64,000 nt of DNA from Imbricaverruca yamaguchii (GCA_034440575.1 JAOTOL010001505.1:329501-393500); one strand, 5' to 3'; positions 42,017 to 52,758 are shown, numbered from the stretch's first letter. Notes: generated by a model from the letters alone, not told the origin. Program-made: numbers and translations.

Positions 42017-42212
42017 TATTTGATCTGTTTTCGCTGGCGGTACTTCTGTTGCAGAAGACAGCTTGAATATCCGTTCACTAAACGTGCACTATAGGTGTAT
42101 GCTACGTCTGGGGAAAGCGTCGACCCTCCCCATGTCCCAGCGTCGGAACATGCACAGTGGGTGTTCACATGCATGACCAACTAGCACCAGAACCTATTGT
42201 GCCAGATCTTGA
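42017..42212 (-). repeat. Dispersed repeat, copy 2
   Basis: Inverted counterpart of 32,198-32,400, with scattered substitutions and small indels. The match stops at the GATCTTGATC boundary (about 42,212), right before a GC-rich exon-like segment. Confidence 0.8.
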
Positions 42213-42225
42213 TCCCGATCCGCAG

Positions 42226-42370
42226 GGCGCCGCGCGAGTTCGACAGCTGCACCGCTATGTTGGAAGCGCTGCGCCAGGCGGTGTCGGCGCTCACGACGCG
42301 CCACGTGGCGCCGCAGCCGGAGCTGCGCGCCCCTGCCCGAGTCCAATGTCGCCAGACGTCTGGCTCGTGA
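42226..42370 (+). CDS. Possible terminal exon, 47 codons, unknown
   Basis: After a candidate acceptor CCCGATCCGCAG (AG at 42,224-42,225), a frame reads APREFDSCTAMLEALRQAVS, then ALTTRHVAPQPELRAPARVQ and CRQTSGS to TGA at 42,368-42,370. Third positions are strongly G/C, and MLEALRQAVSAL would form an amphipathic helix. It lies at the edge of a dispersed repeat. No family recognised; GC-rich sequence alone can keep such a short frame open. Confidence 0.22.
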
Positions 42371-42588
42371 CGGGGCCGATAACGACGGGACGATGCTCGT
42401 TCATCGGCGGCTTCTTGTTCACGGACTGTCGTGCGCGTTGCAGTGCATTGGGCTTTTTCGTCTTTTCTGACGAAAAGCGGTGGATCGGTGCACTTTTTGA
42501 CATACGCAGTGCAAGGTGCCTTACTGAAGTTGCTTTACTTCAGAAGGCTGCTCTCATTGGATTGCCTTCATGCGGAAGGATACTTTAA

Positions 42589-42880
42589 CACTCGGGGTTA
42601 AGGCAGGGGTCTCGGGGATGTCTTGGTACGCCCCCTGATATTTTCCGCAGATGGTGAAAAAGCGGTGTGTGACAGCGCGCTAAAATTTCGCATACCTTTT
42701 CCGACATGAATTTGGTATATTGTGTGACAATTTTGTGGTCAGGTCCTCCAGGTCAATGAGGTATTGAAGGTCAAGTGAGGTCACCTCCAAACAAGTTCAA
42801 CCAGTCACGACCATTTAACGGATAAAATGTCTGAATGAAACTTTCAGCGTTCGGTTATTTTTAGGGATGCAACGAAGCGC
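42589..42880. mobile_element. TTAA-type element, partial copy (inverted relative to 8,767)
   Basis: Starts at TTAA (42,585-42,588) with CACTCGGGGTTAAGGC, then matches the reverse complement of 8,767-9,061 through CATACCTTTTCC, GAGGTCACCTCCAAACAAG and GGGATGCAACGAAG. The CACTCG end is shared with the right terminus of the 46,489 element. The far end is not resolved. Confidence 0.6.
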
Positions 42881-44790
42881 ACCAGTGTAATTTTTATGTT
42901 CGCCGTTTTTTTATGACGTATTAGTTTTGTATATTTTCCCATTAAGGCTAAAAATCGAATACTATGGCTAAAAAAAGCATTTTTATGAGAACAAGTTGAC
43001 TTTGAACGTTTTGCGGTCTTCTCTACCCATTCAAAATTCAAATTCATGAACATTGAAAACTCAATTTTAAAGACAAAAATTGGATTTTTTTTGTTGACCA
43101 AAGATGTTAAGGCCGAGGTCGATTTCGATTCCATTTCCTTATTCCAAATATCTTTTGTTTTTTAAATCTACCCCTAGAGGAAAAGATGTGATGTCAGTCG
43201 TGACCATATAAACGTCACTTTTGGGCGTACAATTTTGTAGGTGGTTTTGGATTGTACTCGTCGAGCACTTTCCGATGACTCCTCTTTAGTTTTCGAGCGG
43301 CGCTTAGTTTGGAGATTGAGGGATTTATCGCCCCCTCCCCACGAGACGTGGTGTGAGGATCTGACGGGAGAGATTGGATTTACTCAAGGAGGGCTAATGA
43401 TGAAAGTGGACGCACATCCCGAAGTCCTCCACGCCTAAACAACAAAGTCAACAAGCTGAACGACAGAGTAAACGTAGCACAAAAACTAGGTAATTTGCAC
43501 GAGATGCTTGAGGCATCGGGGATACATTAGAATACATAATAATGGACATATATTGGGCATATATCAGGCACCTTGGAAAACATGTCCGCGCCCCCGGGAA
43601 TACATCTCAGCCCACACCATTCCATCCCTCCCGTCTGTCCTCCTAACTCTTCACTTGTCGGCCGTGTGGGCGGCGGGGCGGCGGCGGCCGACGCAGCCCA
43701 TGGCAGCACCATCGCGGCCTACTGCGCACTGTCTGGAGTGTTGACCTCTGTCTGAGCCGAACATGCGTGACGCAAGCCTCAAGGTCACACCTCCTGGCAA
43801 CCGCTCTGCCGCCGCCGCCGCCGCCGCGTCGGTGCTGGCGGACGCACGGATCGATCGGTCGGCCCGGCCGGCAGCGTGTCCCCCCTAGCTTTCCGCTGGC
43901 GGACTCAGTGACCGAGGTCTCCCCCCCCTCTGCGTCAGTGCGGACGGACCCGTTGACCCCCGACCGCTTCTGTCGCTGGTGGGGGCGGCGGCTGTCGGTG
44001 TAATGCGCCGGCCGGTTATTACTTCAACTCTTCGCGCGAACACCACCGCGCGAAAACCACCAGCGAAACGTTGGCGTTTCCCCCAGATGCCCCCGCCCAT
44101 TGATCAGGGAACAGAGGGAGCGACGAAGCGCATGCATTATTTATTTTAATATGTGCAACACGGCGGCTGCATTTCCATTGTAGCAATAGCGAATTTGTAA
44201 CGCAATGGTAACAGGGACGGCTGGCTATGTCCACCTACCGAGTCCAACTAACTGAACGTGGAAGCCGGCCGCAAAATTCGTCTGCGGTAGTCCGCCGGGC
44301 TGCCGCCCCGCGTTCCTAGCAGAAGCCGACCGCGGGCGAAGCTGCGTGAGAACGCGAAATGACGCGCAAGAGGCCAAATTGACGCGCACCACGAATGGCA
44401 GAACGTGTCGCGCATGGTGGCGCATGCGCCGTCAGTGACGCTCGCGTGCCGGTCTCACCCTGCATGTCCGGGCACCGAAAAATGTTCCCGCTGAGCCCCG
44501 CACGAGGTCGACAAGCGTGAGAGTTTTGCGCGAAACTAGCGTCAGATGAAGCATCCCATACGACGATACGACGTGCCCGGGTCATGACGAAATGGCTGTC
44601 ACTAAGCCACGCGGACGTTCCCTAGGTCATGAGGGCATTCTCGAGACTGGCAATAGTCCCTGGTGACTGGGGCACGACAACGTGTCCTATTTTGCAAGGT
44701 TTCCCTAGCTGACGACAACATTCCCTAGGTCATTAAGACCTCTCGCAGTGCTCCTCAAATCTCAGCGACGGCGCCCCCGGGATGGACGAA
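42881..44790. other. Unannotated stretch with a GC-rich island
   Basis: 42,880-43,230 is AT-rich. 43,640-44,020 is GC-rich with a GCC trinucleotide run (43,808-43,828). At 44,590-44,740 CCCTAGGTCAT-type words recur. Open frames on both strands are short and unconvincing. Confidence 0.4.
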
Positions 44791-45223
44791 GGGTCATGCT
44801 CCTGGCCTGGTCAAGGGAGTCAAGGGTCAAGGGGAGTCTTCCCACTCATTCATCACACAGCGGAGCCAGAGGTCCAATGGTGGCTTGCTGAGATCGGTCT
44901 TCTGCGGGCGATGGCACGGGGGGCGGTCAATGCTCTGGTCGCTAACGTGGGTGGAAAGCTCCCAGAGGGTGATCTCCAGCAAAGCGTTCACAACAGCAAA
45001 AGGTTTACAATCACAATGGTGGAAGAGGCGGTGAAAATCGGACCCATTGTCAGCATTGTTCAGCTGATTACTCGCACCGTCTGTTTGTCTGTTGTTGCAA
45101 TTCGGCATGGCACTGGGGGTGTGGTCGATGTCCGTTGGTGTAGTGCCAGCCACCGGCTCACAGTACGTGCTGTACGGAGGATATGGTTAGGTTATGTTAG
45201 GCTATATAGAGAAGAGAAGAAAC

Positions 45224-45389
<166 letters not shown>

Positions 45390-45399
45390 TTCCTGAGTC

Positions 45400-45870
45400 G
45401 GTGGAGCAGTGCCGGCCACTCCATGGCTCGTGCTCGGCGGCCAGCCTTGCGCTCGCTCCAGCGCACGGTGTGTCCGCTGGTGATGCCAGCCCGCGCATGC
45501 ACGCACGGGAGCCGCGTCGCCCGCCGTGGTCCAACTCCGGCCCGGCGGTCCACCGGTCCGGCCGGGCCACACGGCGCCCGCGACGACACGGCCCGACAGC
45601 CGGTCGTCGTGGCGCCGAGCGCGTGACGGTCCACCGCCGTCGGGGGCGCACACGGTCCCGGTTGGCATCTCTAGCGTCGGAGGTCGGAGCCGCGCCGCGC
45701 CGCGCCGGTTCGCTCTCCTGGCAACTGGCCAGCACTCATGGCCCGGCCGCCGGTTCGGCCGCCGCCGGCCATCGCACTCGGCGGCCGCTCGGTCCGGTCT
45801 GCAACACTGGCCCGCCCCGGGGGAGGGGAGCTGGTGGAGCGACAGGGGCGGCTGGAGCCCCCCGATGCTC
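45400..45870. other. CpG-rich island after the TA tract
   Basis: GC-rich, CpG-dense, open on both strands. No recognisable protein. Could hold a promoter; no strong core motif seen. An ATG ORF (45,738-46,043) and a minus-strand frame (45,946-46,434) overlap its right side without support. Confidence 0.4.
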
Positions 45871-46488
45871 GCGGCCAATTTAACGTCGAGCTATGGGCGA
45901 CATTAAGTATTCGATACTGGAGCTGCATTGTGATCGCCGGCCTCCCTATCGAATGTGACGACGGAAATCGACCAACGACCTCGGGGCTGTGTAACGTTGC
46001 CAGCACACAGGGTCGGTACATGGAGGGCACGCACAATTGGTAGTTTTATCCTCTTTGTGTTTGCACAGTCGGACACCTAGCGTATCTTCCCTTGCATTCG
46101 GCACACGAAAAACTGTGCACGCTAACAGTCGGGAAGGAAGCGATATCAGTGTGTGCGTGCTGGGGAACTCCCCCTCCCTATCATCCTCTGTCCCCTCTCG
46201 CCCTGCCGTTTCCATGCCAACCTCGATCGGCTGATAGTGATGGGGTGAGCACGGATCGTTATTACTGGTCGGAAGGTCAGCGGAAAGTAATGTAATCGAG
46301 GCGAAGCCAATACATGTCAAGGTCTTCTGGACTGCACCATCGTTGGGCGCCTGTAGTCTCGAGACGAAGCGATTCGCGCGGCCCGATCTCATGAATGATC
46401 TGCTTCGTTTCTTCCAGAGAACGTGACTGGGCAAGACGATCGGAACAACGGCGGGGAAATAGCAATGCTAATTTTGGTGCCCAATTAA

Positions 46489-47461
46489 CCCGCGCACGTC
46501 CGGGGGGCAGATATCTGCCCCCCTCCGGTTTTTCCTCATTTGCCGTCAAACTAATCGGGTTAGCAAGGCCAAACGTCGCATAGCTGTTCATTGGTCTTTT
46601 CCGCATATCCTCATACATTTTTAATCCTGGGTCATCTCAGGTCAGGTCACCAGGTCAGGCGAAGTGACCCGACTACACTCGGAGTTCTATGTTTAGGCAA
46701 TAGGTCTAGGCAATTGATTTCAAATTTATAGCATGTCATGATCTCATCAGGGACCATAATATTTACATCGGGTTTTTTCCTAGCATTGACCTTAGGTCAG
46801 GTCGCTGCTATGGCTTACCCATTATAGGGCTATGGTAAAATATACAAGTGCTTCCTGGTTACATATTTGCGCTCGGAATGATCTTACAACGGTTGTGGCA
46901 TGTAGATGTAAGTTATGCTCAATGTTACCGCTGATATTTTCTCACCAAGGTATCTGAGGTCACCTGAGATCACTACAAATTTACATCTCACTGCATTGAG
47001 ATAGAAGGCTGAAATTACCGTCATTGTGCTTGTATCGTCAAGACGTGTCGATTGATACATTACATGACCTCCCTAGGCCTTGACCTGAGGTCATGACTTC
47101 ATGACCTTGGCCTGAGTTTCGGTTGACCTGACCTTAAATTACACCGCCTATTGTCGGTAGCGCATTTCAAGGACTGTCGAATAGCGTTCGCCGTTTGTTT
47201 CTATCTGTTACAGGTCCTGAGATATGTGTCAATATCTGAGTCCCACCTGATCTGGTCGAATTTGACCTATGATGACCCAGTGACCTGACTGTTGACCTGA
47301 GCGAAAAAAATGACCGAAGCATTTTCGATGGAGCCCGTCACCAGCTATCCAACGCCGTTTTCCGTTTGTCGCTAGCTGGCATAGTTCTAGAGATCTTAGG
47401 GGAGGCAGACATCTGCCCCCCGGACATGCGAAGTTGGCGCGGACCTCCGGACGTGCGAGTG
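46489..47461. mobile_element. TTAA-bounded non-autonomous transposon, about 970 bp
   Basis: Bounded by TTAA at 46,485-46,488 and 47,462-47,465. The terminal inverted repeats are CCCGCGCACGTCCGG (left) and CACTCGCACGTCCGG (right end reverse-complemented), 13 of 15 matching. Inside lies a subterminal inverted repeat around GGGGGGCAGATRTCTGCC; the left copy is a perfect 22-bp palindrome (46,502-46,523). No transposase ORF. The interior holds many TGACCT/AGGTCA words. TTAA duplication with a leading CCC is the piggyBac hallmark; the superfamily is inferred from this alone. Confidence 0.7.
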
Positions 47462-47469
47462 TTAAGATG

Positions 47470-48255
47470 GGTGCCGTATGCGGTGTAATGCTCCACCAGA
47501 GATTAGTGCCAGAGGGGAGGGGGGGGGGGACATTGGACAGACTCGGGCTCGGGCAGAGACCGGAAGCTCCGCCGCCCAAATCGATGTTTCTGACCCTTTA
47601 TCATCACAGCACTGCATGGAGTGCTGGAGTGCTGTGGCGAAATAGTCACAGGTGTGTACTATTTGGCACTCGTCCTTTGCCTTGTCGTCGTGAGCCTCAC
47701 TGTCATGGAATGCATTTGCTGGGTATGTATCTGCAGGTTGATTGCTCCTATGAACCATTGGTGTTTGGCCAATACGGATAATGCAAAGCCTGATAAAGAG
47801 CAAGCCATTGCTGCATTTAAGACGTCATTGAGACGTCATGGTCGCTTAACAGCGTCATTACGTCTAGAAGGACAAACGTGCCGTGGAGTACATAACCAAT
47901 TCGGCATTGGTCCTTACGCCAAAGTAAATAATCAACACCACTGGCGGCACTGCGAGAGGTTGGGAAGGTGACCTTCGTTACAGTGGGTCATGACGGTTGC
48001 AGCACTTTGATGAGCAACCACATAAAACCTGGCATGGGGAACATTTCCAAAATATTTGTGGGCGTTAAGAAATACGGGGGGGGGCAGTGAGGCCTTTCAC
48101 GCCTTTCTTTTTAGTCGACGTCCATAGATTTCATCTTAAACATTGAGAGAACAAGTCGCCCTTCTTAGCCTGCCTGCTGTCAACGCATCCAGACGGAAAT
48201 TAGCTCATGACACGACCTCGGGGTCCCAATTTGGCGGCGGCAATAACGACGGGCG
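47470..48255. other. Unannotated stretch
   Basis: Contains poly-G runs (47,520-47,530; 48,078-48,086) and two GACGTCATG words near 47,820-47,840. A 116-codon frame at 47,621-47,971 begins at GTG and has a hydrophobic stretch; support is poor. Confidence 0.35.
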
Positions 48256-48756
48256 GTGGCACCCATTTGTGAGACGTTCGGGCTTCCAGATCGTCAGAGG
48301 TTCCTGGAGTCTTTCCTGCCCGTGCACGAACCGCATTCGGCGTGCGGCCTGCAACGGCCACTCGGCTACTCCGATCCGTGTCCGCAATGCCAGCTCGGTA
48401 TTCCCGAGCCGAAGCGCATTGTGGGCCGCCCGCCCGAGCCGGGCCCTGCGCCGGCGGGTGCGCCGCAGCGCCGGCGACTGTTTACCCGGCGCCAGATTGC
48501 GCGAGACGCCGCCGCCGACGCCGCTGCAGGCGGCCGGCCGTTCCCCATGACCCCGGCTGCGTGCAGCACCCGCGCGCCCCCGGCGACCGGCCGGCCAACT
48601 ACCGGCAGCGGCAGCGGCCGCGGCCGGAGGCTCTCAAATCGCGCGGCCCGGCCGCCGGCGCGGGGCGGACGGAGCGACGTGCAGGGGCCGCGGACGGCGC
48701 GGAATGCCAAGCTCTGCCAGGAGCCGGGAGCTTCGTTCGTGATTCGCCAGCCATGA
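48256..48756 (+). CDS. Exon-like ORF across a CpG-rich island, unknown protein
   Basis: A 166-codon frame (first codon GTG) with the most protein-like part at 48,290-48,560: RFLESFLPVHEPHSACGLQR, then SDPCPQCQLGIPEPK, then RRRLFTRRQIARDAAADAAA. Third positions are strongly G/C. Possible acceptors are GGCTTCCAG (48,281-48,289) and ATCGTCAG (to 48,297). The later part becomes Gly/Arg/Ala/Pro-rich low complexity. Two spaced Cys in CPQC could suggest a zinc-binding knuckle but not more. GC-rich islands keep frames open, so this remains tentative. Confidence 0.25.
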   Translation: MAPICETFGLPDRQRFLESFLPVHEPHSACGLQRPLGYSDPCPQCQLGIPEPKRIVGRPPEPGPAPAGAPQRRRLFTRRQIARDAAADAAAGGRPFPMTPAACSTRAPPATGRPTTGSGSGRGRRLSNRAARPPARGGRSDVQGPRTARNAKLCQEPGASFVIRQP

Positions 48757-49068
48757 GCTGCTCAATGTACTGGTGTGTGTGCACTGAATCGGCATAGTCC
48801 CGACTGTCATTGGCGTAGTGTATTCTACTTACCGTGGAAGCCCGGAGGCCTCTCGATGACGATGCAAGGCAGTTCACAACTCGCGGGTGTGACGACTCCA
48901 TTCTGCTAAACATTTAATTAAGAAAATTATTTAACCTCGAGTTAATTTCAACACCACGGGAATTGCGTTAATTATTCTTCTTTAAGCAGTGATATTCCCC
49001 AGTACCTCATGGTCCCCTTCCGTTGATGAAGTTCAAGTTTGAAATATTATTGTAGTATACCAGTGACG

Positions 49069-49213
49069 TCATAAATTAGTATGTTGTTTTCATATGTTAT
49101 GATGTTCTCAAAATTAGTAATCTCATAAATTAGTAATCTCATAAATCAGTAATCTGTATTCTGCAATCTGTAATTAGTAATCAAAATTAGTAATGTCATA
49201 AATTAGTAATCTA
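49069..49213. repeat. 16-bp AT-rich repeat
   Basis: CATAAATTAGTAATCT-type units, about eight, irregular in the middle (TCTGTATTCTGCAATCTG). Confidence 0.85.
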
Positions 49214-49221
49214 ATATGTTT

Positions 49222-49629
49222 TCAAATGCGACAAGGTCGGTAAACGGTGCCACGTAGAATACGCCGAGCGGTGGCGCGTGATAGCGCGCCACCGCTTAAC
49301 GCTGGTAGTCCTGACCCGCGCCACCAACCAGCTTGGCGCTGCTTAACCCTAACCCGCGCCACCGTCCCCGTCAACCAGCCCGGGTTGACGGTTGATTGGT
49401 CAGCGGCGTATACCGACCGGTCAGCCAGCTCCGGTCGCTTCGTGACCACGAAGAGGCGCCGTCGCTCAGCATGTCTGATGGGACATTCTCTGCCCGTCCT
49501 GCGGTGTGCCAAAGTGCGGATGTCATGCTTGGTCACCGACTTGTGAAATCGCACGAGGGCGCATGACAAGCGGTTTTCCGCCCAAGGCGCGAATTGTTCG
49601 CGATTAACTTCGTTGCCACAACATATCAT
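49222..49629 (-). CDS. ORF of 135 codons over two hairpins, doubtful
   Basis: ATG-initiated (MICCGNEVNREQFAPWAENR...). The first 85 residues look protein-like and basic; the C-terminal third reads through the two strong hairpins at 49,266 and 49,368, which is unusual for an exon. No family recognised. Confidence 0.18.
   Translation of the reverse strand: MICCGNEVNREQFAPWAENRLSCALVRFHKSVTKHDIRTLAHRRTGRECPIRHAERRRLFVVTKRPELADRSVYAADQSTVNPGWLTGTVARVRVKQRQAGWWRGSGLPALSGGALSRATARRILRGTVYRPCRI
49266..49295. repeat. 12-bp perfect inverted repeat
   Basis: AGCGGTGGCGCG (49,266-49,277) and CGCGCCACCGCT (49,284-49,295) with a 6-base loop TGATAG. The word CGCGCCACC recurs at about 49,317 and 49,355. 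Confidence 0.85.
49368..49391. repeat. 9-bp perfect inverted repeat
   Basis: CCGTCAACC (49,368-49,376) and GGTTGACGG (49,383-49,391), with a short loop AGCCCG. A GATTGG box follows at 49,393. Confidence 0.8.
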
Positions 49630-50008
49630 TTTATAGAATGTCGGATTTTCAATCCGTCATCGGCAGTTATGCGGCTCCCATATGAATTATCTGAAGTAGT
49701 AATTTATTTAGCATTGTTCATGGCTTTCATTTTCCACACGTAACATTAACATCCATCATATACTGTGCCTTTGCTGACGGTTAATAATGTCCTCATGTAG
49801 GGCCGAACATTGCACAGGGCGGCACGATCGCCATTCCCGTTTGACATTAAGTTTCACTTCTGTTTTTGCAACGGCCAAGCTGTACATAATTGAATAGGAA
49901 CAGACATGGAAGCCTCTAGTCGATATCTCTCACCGTTTCTTCAATATCACGAAATATCGTGTTGGCATTGCCCCGCACGTGGCAATTCCCACGGTCACGT
50001 CGCCAGGG

Positions 50009-50809
50009 TCAGCGGCGTGATCTCAATGCACGCATCATATCGTGTGGCACCGTCCATACGGTGCACCGACAAGCACACAGTTTGAACTGGAAAAAGTCGA
50101 CAGACGCAGTCAGATGAACAAAAGTCAAACCGGCCGACAGTCGCCGACGGCGACCGTCTTGCGCGGACTTGAAGTCGGCGTTCGTGTCAAGAACATGGAG
50201 AACAGCCGAGCTGATTTGGCGACTAAGTCGGACAGCGTCTCGCCTGTTCACTCCCTCGGGAGTTTGTCGGACATTCCCGCGTTTCAAAGGCTTCAGATGT
50301 CCCCGTGAGGTCTGAAGGCCCTGTGAAAACCACCATGAAGTCCACACCATATTCACCTGGTTGGGCATGGCGTCGTCGAAGGTGGCCGGCGTGACGAGCT
50401 GCTCGCTGAGATGCCAGGGGTGGCATCCAGAGGCCTTCGCAGCCACACCAAACTCAGCAGAAGAGCCAGGTCGCCGGTTGGGGCAGCCGCGGAGTTTGTC
50501 GAACATCCCCGCGTTTCAAAGGCTTCAAAGGCCCTCGTGATGGCGCAGTCTGAGGAACTGCGTCATCATCTTCTTCATCTGGTTGGATGCAGTGTCGTCG
50601 AAGCTCGGCGTCGTCAAGCCCGTCAAGCTCGGCGGAAGAGCGAGGTCGCAGGCTGGGGCAGCTGCCGAGTCTGTCGCAATGACCCAAGCCGGCACGTAGC
50701 ATTCCAGCACGAAGTGTGTGAAGCGAGCGAGGTCACTGAACTCTTCAGCGGAGATGTCGAGCTGCTCACCGAACAGAAACATCTTCAGAGCATGTATGAC
50801 CGAGGCCAT
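50009..50809 (-). pseudogene. Decayed, duplicated fragment of an invertebrate repeat-associated ORF
   Basis: On the minus strand one piece (50,809-50,525) reads MFLFGEQLDISAEEFSDLAR, then FVLECYVPAWVIATDSAAAP and ends FDDTASNQMKKMM. A second piece (50,506-50,009) reads HPWHLSEQLVTPATFDDAMP. From memory, many invertebrate hypothetical proteins show the order: a xLFGE start, VPAW, an AP.NDL segment, H.WYLSEELV and LAFFDD followed by K.. M; both pieces fit parts of it. About 60 residues between the AP.CDL part and FDD are missing in the first piece. The two pieces also share DNA (GTTTCAAAGGCTTCA, GTCGTCGAAG, GGAGTTTGTCG), so part was tandemly duplicated. Frames are broken; it is not functional. 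Confidence 0.5.
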
Positions 50810-51083
50810 CCAACAAACGCAATGTACAGCGCCGCGGTGTCTAAACCGAACGCCACACGGTGGTTAGCACCGCGTGGCTCCCCCCTCCTCCGAGCGTGGT
50901 GACTGCCAGCTCCAGTAGCTCGTGGTAGATAGGCTGGTAGGTTGGCTTGCGGTGGGCTATTGGAGTAACTTGTTACTGACGATAGGGATAAGTTGATAAA
51001 ATGTTAAATAAATGCTGTTCTCTATACGTTATACCTGACATTAGCTTACGCCATCAGAAATATTCCTGTCTTTACGTTTATAG

Positions 51084-51452
51084 TCAGTGGTGAAGCCATT
51101 ATTTTCTCAAGTGGCGGGGGAAACCGATTAAAAAAATACACGAAACAGGGAACAATTTCGGTGCACTGCGAGTGCTAAAATTGTTGGTTTCAGTGGTGAA
51201 AATCACAACATTTCTTGTTTCAACTCGTGCATTTTTATATTCTAAAGGGGAAGGCAGGCCCCCGCCCCGCTTAGCTGCGCCTGTGTTTATAGCAACACCA
51301 CTAGTTTCAGTCCTGGCCGGTCAAGTGTGTGTGTGGGGGGGGGGGGCTATGACCCCCCACTCAACATATTTTAAGTCTAAGGCGCCCGCCCCTCCGAAGA
51401 TATGGCACCCCTCTGGACAAATGTGCCATGCAAATTTCTGGTTCCGCCCCTG
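51084..51452. mobile_element. Possible MITE with CCAGGGGCGG-type end
   Basis: The right end, reverse-complemented, reads CCAGGGGCGGAACCAGAAAT. The left end reads CAGTGGTGAAGCCATTATTT, an imperfect match. The interior is non-coding with a poly-G run (51,335-51,345). Confidence 0.35.
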
Positions 51453-51869
51453 GTAATGGTGAAAACGTGAGAGTATTGTTATGTCCATGCTGGGGGCGCT
51501 CCATATCTCAATTTTCAATTGCAATTTTCAATTTGTTGAATGTCTCCTGGAAGACTCGCCAAAAATCAGTAACTTACACTGGCGGGCCCAGTGGAACAAT
51601 GGCCACGTGTCCCCAAACAGTGGATGTTTTTATTAAGTACGAATCAAGTTTATCGAAATCTGGGTGCATTTTACGATGAAAATATTGCTCTAACTCGACT
51701 CGAGATACACCGCTAGATGTCCATTTCTGGATTGATTGTTATTATCATTTCGGTTTTTGCGGAAGGAATTCGAATGCATTTTATTTGTCCCATGCCGTTT
51801 AAAATCAAGGTTCTGAATCCGTCAGTAGTCAGCACGTAACCATTTGCATTATGGGATGAATGTCCGCAA

Positions 51870-52680
51870 CGCAGGAGAAACCCGCGGCAACGCACCTGCT
51901 TTTCGCCGCAAGCGGCCGGGCTTTCCCGCCGAGCCCCGACACGGGCCCCCGCCCTGACCCGGCGGGTCCCGGCGGCCGCCGCGCCTGGAAGCTCTTGCAC
52001 AGCATCCCATGGCCGGTGGATGTTTGCGAGCCGTCAATCACCGACGGAGCGCGGCGCAGCGGCGCGGCGTCTGGCCGGCGGCCGCGCGGCCGGCCGGAGC
52101 TCGCGCGCGTCACGCCGGCCGGCGGCGACCTTGGGCCGGCGAGCGGGCGCGCACTGCGTCGGCCTGCAATAATGCCAGGCCGCGCGTTGCCAGGCGGGCG
52201 CGCGGCTCCGAGGTTCGCAAACTGCAGGCCGGCTGCAGCGCGGCGAGGCGGAGCGTCGCGGCGCCCGGCGCGCTGATTGGCTGCCGGCGCGGCCCGCCGG
52301 CTGACGTCACGCGGCCGCGGCCGGCGTCCTTCTTGGCGGGACGCTTGCAATTAAGTCGCAGACTTTTTAACGGGGTGGCGGTGCGTGTACGGCGCCATTT
52401 TCATGGTCGGGAATTCGAATCGTCCGGCCGAGCGGAGGGCCGGTCGGCGACCGGCCACCGGCCACCGGCGCGCGCGTCCCGGTCCCGGCTAAAAATGACC
52501 CCACGCGCGGCGGCCGCGCCGGTCCACGGCAACGCGACGGCAGTTCCGAGGGCGATAACGACATGGTTATTGCACGGCGTGTGATTGGAACGGACCCGCC
52601 GCACGCCGGCGCCGGGCCTGCCGACGCCGGCGCGGCCGGCTTCCCATGACACGCCGCGAATTTCGACGAAACCCCGGCGC
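51870..52680. other. Large CpG-rich island
   Basis: About 800 bp of very CpG-dense sequence, the largest such island here. Besides the CCAAT/CRE pair it has GGCGCCATTTTCATGG (52,389-52,404), a YY1-like CGCCATTTT, and CTAAAAATGACC near 52,489. Frames are open on both strands by composition only. I could not identify a first exon. Confidence 0.5.
52276..52309. promoter_or_regulatory. ATTGG box plus TGACGTCA element
   Basis: ATTGGCT at 52,276-52,282 is followed by a perfect TGACGTCA at 52,302-52,309 in the GC-rich island. Same order and orientation as at 23,819-23,843 but with wider spacing. Promoter function is inferred. Confidence 0.4.
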
Positions 52681-52708
52681 GCTTTTCGTACCGGGCTGCC
52701 GTAGACAA

Positions 52709-52758
52709 GTTAGTTATTTGAGATTGAGGGCGCACCGACTGCGTCGGTCATGCAGCAA
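52709..52758 (-). mobile_element. Mini hairpin retroposon, copy 5 (5'-truncated)
   Basis: The reverse complement reads GCTGCATGACCGACGCAGTC, GGTGCGCCC and a tail AAATAACTAAC. The TGGGC start is missing, while the inner stem CCGAC/GTCGG is perfect. Flanks CGTAGACAA (52,700-52,708) and CGTCGACAA (52,759-52,767) differ at one base and may be the target duplication. Confidence 0.65.

Noticed and set aside
39528..42023. ORFs of 831, 786 and 634 codons on + and 409 on -
   Set aside because: These are readings of the 24-bp array with frequent frame-changing indels; no conserved frame.
45946..46434. A 162-codon minus-strand ORF
   Set aside because: It begins at a non-ATG codon, overlaps other frames and has no motif; length is within chance for this much sequence.
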